Assembly: GCA_028692655.1 (NCBI GenBank)
Contig: JAQUWY010000003.1
Location: 55,070 to 90,810, forward strand
From: Candidatus Omnitrophota bacterium
Lineage (GTDB): Bacteria > Omnitrophota > Gorgyraeia > Duberdicusellales > 4484-171
Length of the DNA: 35,741 nt
Direction of reading: 5' to 3'
The notes beneath the pieces were generated by a model. It searched no databases. It worked only from the letters and a program-made list of their open reading frames with translations, and was not told where the DNA came from. Positions 27,871 through 35,741 of this stretch are shown piece by piece. The position numbers and the translations under genes were made by a program. Position 1 is the first letter of the stretch; the number at the start of each line of letters is the position of its first letter.

Positions 27871-29427
27871 TTAACGCCTAAAAATAAATCTTTTAAATCT
27901 GCTTTTGACAACGGTAAGTAAATAAACCACTTGCCGCAGGCCGGTAATATATCCGCCCAGAAAAAATACCAGCAAAACAACCAAAGCCACAATTGAAGCT
28001 GTAAGGTACTTCGACAAAGAAAGATAATCCCATAGCAAGCGCGCTATTGAAGCAGTTACAAAGCTTAAAGCAAGGACCTTCCTGAATTGAGCCATGGTAT
28101 CCAGCCATTCAATCTTTCCCACGCGTTTGATCAATTCTTTATAAAGGAAGCAAAAATTGAAAACTGCTGCCAAACTGCTGCCTAAGGCTACCCCTCCTAT
28201 CTTCAAGGGGAACATCAGTATCGCGCTTAAAACAACATTGACGAGAAGAGAAAAGCTGGCAATCTTAGCAGGGGTAACGGTATCTTTAAGGGCATAGAAA
28301 GCATTGACAAACAACCTTATGGCACAAAAAAAGAATAGGCCAAAAGAATAGAAAAACAAGGCTGATGAAGTTAACTGTTTCGAGTTCAATCCGAATTCTC
28401 CCCGGGTAAAAACAACATCTACAATGCCATCCGAAAGAAACATAAACAAAACAGAAAGGGGTATTATGAAAACAGCTATATTTTGGAACGAAAAAATAAG
28501 AAGTTTTTGAAAATTCTTTAAGTCTCCCTTGTGATGATATGAAGACAAATCAACTATGGCTACACGGGATATAGAAAGGGCTATAAGCGCAAAGGGAAAT
28601 TGGATAAGCCTATTGGCGTAATAAACCGATGCTACAGCACCCTGGCCCACTACAGAACTTAAAGAAGAAAAAATTGTATCAATAAACACGCTTAGATGAT
28701 AAACAAGGCTCGACCACACTCTGGGAACAAAAAGTTTCATCATCCTTATAATTGAAGCATCCCGCAGGCCGGCACGAAAATCAAAAGATAATATAAATCC
28801 TGAACGCCTCAAGGATATAAATGGTATTATTACCTGCAGGAGGCCGCCAACTAAAACGCAGGCAATCAGAATATAATTTCTAAAATAACGGCTGAACAAT
28901 AAAATCCCTATTATAAAAGAAATATTCAAAAATATGGGAGTGACGGCGGCTATAAAAAATTTCTTTAAGGAATAAAGAACAGCAATAGCTATGGATGAAA
29001 GGCCTATTAAAATAAGGTATGTAAAAGTTGCCCTGGTGAAAGAAACGGTCAGATTAAATTTGGCAGTTTCGGATATAAAACCCGGGGCTATCAAAGCAAC
29101 AAGAAATTTAGCAAAAATTATACCTAATATGGTAAAAAGTAAAAGGCCCACAGCCAAAATCGAAAATAAACGAGTGCTTATTTCAAATATTCTTTTTTTA
29201 TCACCCTGCTGCTCAGCCAACACCGGTGTCGCAACCGAATCTGCGAACCCTTCGGCAAAAATACTTCTGAATATATTAGGTAGTTTAAAAGAAACCAGAA
29301 ACGCTTCAAGAAGGTTTGAGGTACCGAAAAAACCAGCCACTAAAATATCCCGGACAAACCCCAAAAGACGCGACAATAGCGTCCCGGTTCCCATTATATA
29401 GGCATTTTTGGCAATTTTTCTAAGCAT
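27871..29427 (-). CDS. murJ: Lipid II flippase / murein biosynthesis integral membrane protein MurJ
   Basis: GTLLSRLLGFVRDILVAGFFGTSNLLEAFLVSFKLPNIFRSIFAEG; multi-TM. Confidence 0.94.
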   Translation of the reverse strand: MLRKIAKNAYIMGTGTLLSRLLGFVRDILVAGFFGTSNLLEAFLVSFKLPNIFRSIFAEGFADSVATPVLAEQQGDKKRIFEISTRLFSILAVGLLLFTILGIIFAKFLVALIAPGFISETAKFNLTVSFTRATFTYLILIGLSSIAIAVLYSLKKFFIAAVTPIFLNISFIIGILLFSRYFRNYILIACVLVGGLLQVIIPFISLRRSGFILSFDFRAGLRDASIIRMMKLFVPRVWSSLVYHLSVFIDTIFSSLSSVVGQGAVASVYYANRLIQFPFALIALSISRVAIVDLSSYHHKGDLKNFQKLLIFSFQNIAVFIIPLSVLFMFLSDGIVDVVFTRGEFGLNSKQLTSSALFFYSFGLFFFCAIRLFVNAFYALKDTVTPAKIASFSLLVNVVLSAILMFPLKIGGVALGSSLAAVFNFCFLYKELIKRVGKIEWLDTMAQFRKVLALSFVTASIARLLWDYLSLSKYLTASIVALVVLLVFFLGGYITGLRQVVYLLTVVKSRFKRFIFRR

Positions 29428-29502
29428 ACTCCCTGAACTAAAAAAACATTAAGTAAATGAAGACGAGCCTGGATTTTCACCCACCCAGGCATAAAAAAAA
29501 CC

Positions 29503-29531
29503 TTGACATATATATGCACTTAATATACAAT
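29503..29531 (+). promoter_or_regulatory. Promoter of rpsT: TTGACA-N17-TACAAT
   Basis: Direct reading; rpsT SD aaaggag and ATG at 29556 follow. Confidence 0.75.
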
Positions 29532-29555
29532 TCTTCATAAAATAAAGGAGATATT

Positions 29556-29822
29556 ATGGCACAAAGAAAATCAGCTAAAAAAGCTTTAAGACAAACAGTA
29601 AAAAAACAGGAATATAACTTCCGAATTAAGCAAAAAATTAAGACTGCTATAAAGAAATTTAGAAAAGCTATAGAAAGCAAAGATTCTGCTCTAAGCGCAG
29701 AAACCCTCAAGCAAGTTTATAAGACTCTTGATAAAGCGGCAGCAAAAAATACAATCCACAAAAACAAAGCCTCACGTAGAAAAAGCCGCCTTTCTAAAAT
29801 GCTTAACAAAACAAAAAATTAA
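29556..29822 (+). CDS. rpsT: 30S ribosomal protein S20
   Basis: 88 aa MAQRKSAKKALRQTVKKQEYN...HKNKASRRKSRLSKMLNK. Confidence 0.95.
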   Translation: MAQRKSAKKALRQTVKKQEYNFRIKQKIKTAIKKFRKAIESKDSALSAETLKQVYKTLDKAAAKNTIHKNKASRRKSRLSKMLNKTKN

Positions 29823-29851
29823 TCCTTAAGCCTTTGACTTTTTGCAAAAGT

Positions 29852-30535
29852 TTACTGCAATAACTTTACCAAAAGAGTTTCTATAACAAATCTAGCACTT
29901 AAGCCCTTTTCTTTTATAGCCCGATCAGCCTGCCATAAGTACTCAAGATGCTTTTCCTTATTAAAATGATTCCTTGAATAAGAAATTTGGTTAGCCAGAA
30001 TTCCAATAATCTGAGGGCCAACTTTTTTATCTTTTGCCTCTTGAGACAGGAGTTTATCAGCAGCTACCAGTGATGACACCAAGTCGTGTTTTCGTAAAGC
30101 GTAAATAAGCTCCTCCATATAACTACCCTGGCGTAAAGATGCTGTCTTATATAAAGAGGCGTTATCTAGAATAAATTTAAACAGGGTGTTGGAAAATATT
30201 TTTTTATCCTTTTGAAGTTTATATTGATCTTTTTCAGTTTCGAAAATAAGATAACTGTTTTTTAATATTTTATTTAAATTATCATAGATAAATTTGCCTG
30301 CATCTGGAGCCAGATTAGAAAAATCTTTTAAAAATACTATCCGGTATTTATTTAAAGGTACAGTTAGGAGTTTTTCGGCTAAACTATTAACATCTGCTTC
30401 TTTAGGATACACGTTTAATTTATCCGGCTCACCAGAGGCCCCAGTAGCAATTCGTTTTTTTATATTCTCATAAGCCCTGCGGCGTTGAAAAAAGTCAGGG
30501 CCGGATATTAAAAAAATTCTATCCTTAACGTTCAT
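29852..30535 (-). CDS. holA: DNA polymerase III delta subunit-like (short)
   Basis: N-terminal FLISGPDFFQRRRAYENIKKRI, C-terminal helical DRAIKEKGLSARFVIETLLVKLL; position next to lptE. Confidence 0.72.
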   Translation of the reverse strand: MNVKDRIFLISGPDFFQRRRAYENIKKRIATGASGEPDKLNVYPKEADVNSLAEKLLTVPLNKYRIVFLKDFSNLAPDAGKFIYDNLNKILKNSYLIFETEKDQYKLQKDKKIFSNTLFKFILDNASLYKTASLRQGSYMEELIYALRKHDLVSSLVAADKLLSQEAKDKKVGPQIIGILANQISYSRNHFNKEKHLEYLWQADRAIKEKGLSARFVIETLLVKLLQ

Positions 30536-30830
30536 GGCTATTATCTTTCAAGTTATAAAGTATAACCTTGGGGAAAAGTAAACTTTGAGTTAGCTGGAGG
30601 ATTTGATTCTTATCTATAAAATCTCCTATTGTAATGCAGCCCCACAGATGTACTTTGAGCAGAAATCCCAAAAAACACCTCATCCCTCGGCCCCCTTCAA
30701 AAAGAATATCTCTTCTTAATTCCTTTTAAAACAAAGGGCCTATTTCCGCCCTAAAGATTTATCTAAGGGGGTTAAAACACAATTTTTCTTGAGCGGACGG
30801 CCGCTTTAAGCAAGCCAAACCTTAGAAAAA

Positions 30831-31352
30831 CTACCACTCTTCTGCTACGGCTTCGGATATCCTCCTGGCTGAATCAACAATCAAATCGTTTTGAGCAGCA
30901 GTTTCACTCCTCTGATTGGGCCCGGAAAGATAATAACTCGACTCCCCCACAATAGTTTTCTCTTCCAACACCTCTCCTTCAGCAGAAGTTAGTATCATTA
31001 ATATGTGTAAACGCAGCCGCTGTTCTTTAACATCATCATTGTCTTCATACCTTAGAGTTTCTTTGTCGTAATCATTAATGGTACAAACAAGGCTGAGCGC
31101 TCCCTCACCCTGGCTAACCACCTTAAGCTGCCCTTCAACATTGAACCTGCTCACCAACTCGTTTGTTAACCTGTTTTCTATAAGAACCGGAAAACTAGTG
31201 TATCCGGAAGTCTTAGCATTTTCAGAAGCTACGTCAATTTTGTTTACTACCGGTTTTATAATTATTTCTTTGCCGGCATAAATGCCTCCTCGGGTAGTAT
31301 ATCCACAGCCAACCAAATAAGCCAAAAATACCAAAATTATAGTCCGCTTCAT
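30831..31352 (-). CDS. lptE: LPS assembly lipoprotein LptE-like
   Basis: Lipobox LVGCGYTTRGGIYAGKEIIIKPVVN, FPVLIENRLTNELVSRF. Confidence 0.85.
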   Translation of the reverse strand: MKRTIILVFLAYLVGCGYTTRGGIYAGKEIIIKPVVNKIDVASENAKTSGYTSFPVLIENRLTNELVSRFNVEGQLKVVSQGEGALSLVCTINDYDKETLRYEDNDDVKEQRLRLHILMILTSAEGEVLEEKTIVGESSYYLSGPNQRSETAAQNDLIVDSARRISEAVAEEW

Positions 31353-31366
31353 CTTTAACCTCCGCG

Positions 31367-32872
31367 TCAGCCGAAATACCCTCTGAGCCTTTTCTGATCC
31401 AAAATTCCTCTAACCTGGTTAAACTCTTTAGGTTTAATATTTTTTTCCAGTTCTTTCTTCTCTTTTTGAATACGCAATTTTTCCTGACGAGCTGCCTCTT
31501 TCTCTTTCTTCTTAGCTTCAATGCGCCTCAGCTTTTCCTGCCGGAGGGCTTCTTTTTGTTTTTCCTTCTCCTCAATGCGCCTCAGCTTCTCCTGGCGCTT
31601 AAGTTCCTGAGCCTGTTTCTTTGCGCGTATAAGCTCTTGCCTTTCCTGAAGTTTTTTCTCGGCCAAAGCTTTTTTTTCTGAACGCTTTTTGTCTATCAGG
31701 GCTTGCTTTTCGGCTTTTGCCGCCTGAATTTTTGCTATTTTCTCTTGGCGAATTTTATCTTTTTCCTCTTTTCTCTGTTTTATCAAAAGAAGTTTTTCCT
31801 GTTTTTTTTGTTCTTTAAGCTCCTTTTTCCGGCGGATTTTTTCTTCTCTGGCCCTCGTCTTCTCAGCTTGCTGGATTTCAGCTTCCTGACGTTTACGCAT
31901 TTTCTCAAACTCACTCTTGGAAATATCGCCCCGGATAAGTTCATCAAGCTCTTGGGCTTTTTCCAGGGCAGTTTCATAATAACTGCTATCGGGATATTCA
32001 GTAACGATCTTCTGATAATACAACACAGCACTTTTAAAATGGTCTTGCTTATAATAAAATTCCGCTATATCGAAATTCTTCCTTGCCTCTCTGTCGCGTA
32101 ATTCATCAAGCTGATCCTGGGCCTGAGAAGATATTTGAGCTTCAGGGTGAGCCTTGATGAATTCGTCCAGCCTGTCAGTTGCTTCTTCGAGATAAGATGA
32201 GTCGTAATCTGCTCCCGGAAAAGCTTTGGCTGTAGCAATAGCCAGCTGGTATTTAGAAGGAGCCGCCCATTCGCTGTCCGGATAATTGTCGAGAACTTTT
32301 TGAAAAGCATCCCGGGCTTCGTCATACCTGCCTAACTGAATAAATATAATTCCTAATTTATACTGAGCCCTGGGAGCATATTCTGAATAAGGTGACTTAT
32401 CAACTATGGTTTTGAAAATCTCCACTGAAGGATGTTCGACAAAATCATATACCGAAAAACCCAGCCATTTTTTATGCTCTCTGTTTAAAAAGAATTCCCC
32501 GATGCTGTACTCGCGTTCCGCCACCTCGCTTATGCGCTGGCTGTTAGGATAAGTATCAGCGATCTTTTTATACTCCAAAAACGCTTCATAGGGCTTATCG
32601 AGTTTCTCCAGGCAGCGTGCGACATGATATTGCGCTTCAGCCGCTTCCCGGGCGTCAGGATAATGCACTATCAGTTTTTTAAATTCGTGGTAAGCATCTT
32701 TATAGTTTTCTTCTTCAAATAATTTGAGCGCTTCGCGGTATTGCAGATAGGGAGTGGCCAAAGGTGAATAATTGGGATTTTTCCACTTCTGGGTCTTGGG
32801 AGACCAGATCCAAAAAGTATAACCCTGGCAAGAAAATAAACAAAATATTAAGAAAAATAACACCTTTTTCAT
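31367..32872 (-). CDS. BamD-like outer-membrane lipoprotein (TPR) with long charged helical C-terminal extension
   Basis: Lipobox-like FCLFSCQG, repeated TPR motifs (YKDAYHEFKKLIVHYPDAREAAEAQYHVARCLEKL), then ~170-residue K/E/R/Q-rich region. Confidence 0.85.
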   Translation of the reverse strand: MKKVLFFLIFCLFSCQGYTFWIWSPKTQKWKNPNYSPLATPYLQYREALKLFEEENYKDAYHEFKKLIVHYPDAREAAEAQYHVARCLEKLDKPYEAFLEYKKIADTYPNSQRISEVAEREYSIGEFFLNREHKKWLGFSVYDFVEHPSVEIFKTIVDKSPYSEYAPRAQYKLGIIFIQLGRYDEARDAFQKVLDNYPDSEWAAPSKYQLAIATAKAFPGADYDSSYLEEATDRLDEFIKAHPEAQISSQAQDQLDELRDREARKNFDIAEFYYKQDHFKSAVLYYQKIVTEYPDSSYYETALEKAQELDELIRGDISKSEFEKMRKRQEAEIQQAEKTRAREEKIRRKKELKEQKKQEKLLLIKQRKEEKDKIRQEKIAKIQAAKAEKQALIDKKRSEKKALAEKKLQERQELIRAKKQAQELKRQEKLRRIEEKEKQKEALRQEKLRRIEAKKKEKEAARQEKLRIQKEKKELEKNIKPKEFNQVRGILDQKRLRGYFG

Positions 32873-32911
32873 AGAGAAACTATATCAGAGTAGCCTGAGA
32901 TTGTCAAACCA

Positions 32912-34351
32912 TTAAATGGCCTCTTTAGCCTTTGGAACCTTCCTCTTAAGGGCAAAGAGCAGCCCTGCTAAGCTTGATAAAATTGTATAATAAATAACCA
33001 TAGTTTTAATAGAAAAACGGCATTCTATGAATGAAAATCTGCTTGAACTTAAGACGCTTGTGCTTTGAATAAAAAGGGAAATTATAAGTGATAGGAGCGC
33101 CCCGAGAGCCTTTGCTATAAACGGGAAAAAAGAAAAGGCAACCAAGAAGAAATTTAATCCCAGGATAAGGGTAAAAAACGGTATTAAAAGCAGATTATAA
33201 ATAATATTTAATAAATACACCCTGCCAAAATAGTAAGAAACTATCGGGGTGATAAGAAGGGTAACAAACAAAGAACATAAGAAAATCTGTTTTAGGTAAT
33301 AATACGCCGGGTTAGCCTCCGAAACAGGACCAAATATTTTGAATCCTATAATAATAGCCAATACTGAAGCAAACGAAAGCTGAAAACCGGGATTAAAAAG
33401 CATTTCCGGATCCCAAATGAGAATAAATAAACCTGCCAGGCCTAGAGAATTCAGAAGCTTTGTCTTACGGCGCAGAAGAAATCCGCAAACAAAAACAGCA
33501 TACATAATAAGAGCGCGTAAAGTCGAAGCAGAAACCCCGGTTAGCAATGTGTACCACGATAAAAGCAACAAAGAAAAAATAAGGCAGGCCTTATGGGAAA
33601 ACCCTGCTATTTTCAAGAAAAAAAACAAAAGTAGTGCAGTCAAGCCTATATGCAGGCCGCTTATGGCTAAAAGATGAGAAACGCCGGCTTTAGCGAAAAT
33701 ATCTTTCTGTAAACCAATCAGCTCCCGCCTGCCCAAGAATACAGCTGCCAAAAAATTGCAGCTCTGCTGATCGCAATTTTTTTCAAAAACCCTCAAAATA
33801 TATTTATTAGCCGTTTTGGTTATACGTTCTGTTAAGGTTAAAGGAAGTTTTTTAACTTTCGAATTTTTCCTGACCCATAAAAAAAGGGCCTTGCCATGAT
33901 AATTGTTTTCTGTCAACTTGCCTGTAACTTCATAATGGTTAAGGTATTCAAGTTTTTTTGAATAATCCGCGACAAAAGCTGAAAAGCTAACCGGCTGGGA
34001 TCCTGCAAAATAAATTTTGGCCTTGCAGGTATTACGCAAAGACGAAACTTTGGGTAGAGAAACAATCTTTAGAGAAAATTTATAGTTTTTATTAAGAAAT
34101 GGTTTTTTGTTGTGATAAAAAGAGTGAGAAACAGACCAAGCCGCCCCTAAAAAAATAAAGATTACTAAAATAGCCGCATCAGAAGCAAAAACATTTTTCT
34201 TGCGGTAAAAATAACCCGCGGCCAGAAATGATAAAGCCGCTAAACAAACCAAAAACCAGAAAGAGCTAATGAACCTGCTGATTACAATACCCGTTGAAAA
34301 ACAGATAAAAATAAAAAAACCTAAAAAAGCTCCAAAATTTGCTTTTTTCAC
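32912..34351 (-). CDS. comEC: ComEC/Rec2-family competence protein (membrane core only)
   Basis: AKAGVSHLLAISGLHIGLTALLLF, LTGVSASTLRALIMYAVF, LLNSLGLAGLFILIWDPEMLFNPGFQLSFASV. Confidence 0.92.
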   Translation of the reverse strand: MKKANFGAFLGFFIFICFSTGIVISRFISSFWFLVCLAALSFLAAGYFYRKKNVFASDAAILVIFIFLGAAWSVSHSFYHNKKPFLNKNYKFSLKIVSLPKVSSLRNTCKAKIYFAGSQPVSFSAFVADYSKKLEYLNHYEVTGKLTENNYHGKALFLWVRKNSKVKKLPLTLTERITKTANKYILRVFEKNCDQQSCNFLAAVFLGRRELIGLQKDIFAKAGVSHLLAISGLHIGLTALLLFFFLKIAGFSHKACLIFSLLLLSWYTLLTGVSASTLRALIMYAVFVCGFLLRRKTKLLNSLGLAGLFILIWDPEMLFNPGFQLSFASVLAIIIGFKIFGPVSEANPAYYYLKQIFLCSLFVTLLITPIVSYYFGRVYLLNIIYNLLLIPFFTLILGLNFFLVAFSFFPFIAKALGALLSLIISLFIQSTSVLSSSRFSFIECRFSIKTMVIYYTILSSLAGLLFALKRKVPKAKEAI

Positions 34352-34362
34352 TTTTTACCGAA

Positions 34363-34701
34363 TCAAAAAGTTATGTAACCCTCTATTATCTTTATCTTTT
34401 TTCTGCCTATACCTTTAACCTTTATAAGGTCATCCCCGGTTTGGAAATTGCCATGTTGAAGGCGATATTCTATTATACGCCCGGCTATAACCCTGCCTAT
34501 CCCGGGAATACACGATAGGCCTTCCAAGGAAGCTTCATTAATGTTAATTTTGGCAGGCTGAGAAATAACTACCGGCTCAGAACCAGAAGGCTTGTTCCCT
34601 AAAGCAAGGTGAAAGTTATAAAACCTTATGAGGCTGCCTAAGAAAATTAGAAAGCCTATAAAAAGAAGTACTTTTCTTTCCTGATGGGTAAGATGAAACA
34701 T
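34363..34701 (-). CDS. ComEA-like helix-hairpin-helix DNA-binding protein
   Basis: ININEASLEGLSCIPGIGRVIAGRIIEYRLQHGNFQTGDDLIKVKGIGRKKIKII, N-terminal TM. Confidence 0.9.
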   Translation of the reverse strand: MFHLTHQERKVLLFIGFLIFLGSLIRFYNFHLALGNKPSGSEPVVISQPAKININEASLEGLSCIPGIGRVIAGRIIEYRLQHGNFQTGDDLIKVKGIGRKKIKIIEGYITF

Positions 34702-34746
34702 CCTTTAACAACGCTTAGGCTTTTAGTGCATATATTGTAATCTGTT

Positions 34747-35741
34747 TTAGGCAACGATGTTGAGGAGTTTTTTATCTATGTAGATAATCTTTTTAGGCTT
34801 GGATGCAGATAAAGCTTTTTTAACCTTGTCTAACGAAAGAGCTTTGCCCTCTATTAAGTCTTTAGTCCAATCAACGGAAATAACCAGCCTGTCTTTGACT
34901 TTGCCATTAACCGCTACAGCTATCTCTATCTCTTTTTCTAAGATGTATTCCTGATTAACCTGGGGCCAACTCCTTGAAAGAATAGAACCTTGATATCCCA
35001 AATGGGCATTAACCTCTTCGCTGATGTGGGGTGTGAAAGGCGATAGGAGCAGAAATACAACATCGACTGTTTCTTTAAGAATTTCCCGGCTCAAAGCACC
35101 TTCGTTTATACCCTTATAAGCTTGGTTAACCAACTCCATAATCCGGCTGATTGCGGTATTAAATTGGAAACTTCCTTCTAAATCTCGGGTTACCTCTTTA
35201 ATAGTTAAATGTATCTTCTTAAGAAGGCCAGCTTCAATAATGCCGGGTTTATTCCCGGTCTGGCCAGCATCACAATCTCCTAAAATATCAACCAGCCGCA
35301 ATGCCCTCTGCATAAAACGCCAGATACCCTGCAGGCCTTCATCCTGCCACTCGGCATCTTTTTGGGGCGGGCCCATAAAAAGTATATACAAACGCATGGT
35401 ATCAGCACCATACTTATCAATAATATAGTCCGGAGCCACTACGTTGCCTTTGGACTTAGACATTTTAAAACCTTCTTTAACAATCATGCCTTGGGTAAAC
35501 AGCTTCTTGAAAGGTTCGGGGAAATTGACGAGGCCCTCATCTTGTAAAAATTTGTTAATAAACCTCGAATACATAAGGTGTAGTATCGCGTGCTCAACCC
35601 CTCCGATATACTGGTCTACCGGAAGCCAATTGTTTACATCACTGCTCACAAAAGGCTTGTTCTGTTCCTTGGGGGATATATAACGCAAATAATACCAACT
35701 GGAATCAACAAAAGTATCCATGGTGTCGGTTTCTCTCCTCG
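34747..35741 (-). CDS. leuS: Leucyl-tRNA synthetase, 5' end truncated by the window edge
   Basis: ETDTMDTFVDSSWYYLRY, FKMSKSKGNVV; frame stays open to 35741. Confidence 0.96.
   Translation of the reverse strand, partial: RRETDTMDTFVDSSWYYLRYISPKEQNKPFVSSDVNNWLPVDQYIGGVEHAILHLMYSRFINKFLQDEGLVNFPEPFKKLFTQGMIVKEGFKMSKSKGNVVAPDYIIDKYGADTMRLYILFMGPPQKDAEWQDEGLQGIWRFMQRALRLVDILGDCDAGQTGNKPGIIEAGLLKKIHLTIKEVTRDLEGSFQFNTAISRIMELVNQAYKGINEGALSREILKETVDVVFLLLSPFTPHISEEVNAHLGYQGSILSRSWPQVNQEYILEKEIEIAVAVNGKVKDRLVISVDWTKDLIEGKALSLDKVKKALSASKPKKIIYIDKKLLNIVA

Noticed and set aside
27795-27992. uvrC/murJ coding overlap
   Set aside because: The first 66 codons of the uvrC ORF are antecedent to the conserved start MAIKEIIKKLPSTCGVYIM; the overlap is an ORF-calling artefact.
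29471-29490. gcctgg...ccaggc hairpin upstream of rpsT as a terminator
   Set aside because: No T-run on the strand that would need it (minus strand continues tcgtcttc; plus strand is followed by A-run); at best a minor hairpin.
31703-32101. Phe/Leu-rich plus-strand ORFs opposite the BamD-like gene (also 31466-31681)
   Set aside because: Antisense reading of Lys/Glu-rich codons produces Phe/Leu-rich frames; composition artefact.

Overview
The window is mostly ordinary bacterial core genome from a Gram-negative-type organism. It has lipid A genes, Lnt, LptE and BamD-like envelope genes; gene order and content suggest a PVC/Omnitrophota-like lineage, but that is inference only. Nearly all genes are on the minus strand: leuS(partial)-comEA-comEC-bamD-like-lptE-holA, murJ-uvrC-ogt-pilT-like-prfB-secA-lnt, an adenosine-specific-kinase-like gene, a lauroyltransferase-like gene, ROK, coiled-coil protein, LacI, nrdJ (with intein), gpmA, mnmG, msbA-like, rpsB-tsf-pyrH-frr and tRNA-Lys/Leu/Gly. 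Only a Gfo/Idh gene, lpxB and rpsT are on the plus strand. I found no CRISPR array, transposase, phage module or defence island. The observations most worth checking are: (1) a 365-aa LAGLIDADG intein inserted immediately before the catalytic cysteine of class II ribonucleotide reductase; (2) a tandem pair of NrdR-box-like palindromes with 32-bp register upstream of a strong nrdJ promoter; (3) a ~340-bp ogt/uvrC intergenic region with a plus-strand promoter, two structured stems and a terminator-like hairpin, which is a candidate unannotated structured RNA; (4) partial duplications of both ends of a tRNA-Gly gene; (5) a PilT-like ATPase whose GEMRD Walker B motif reads GNILD. I see no convincing evidence of a wholly new multi-gene system.
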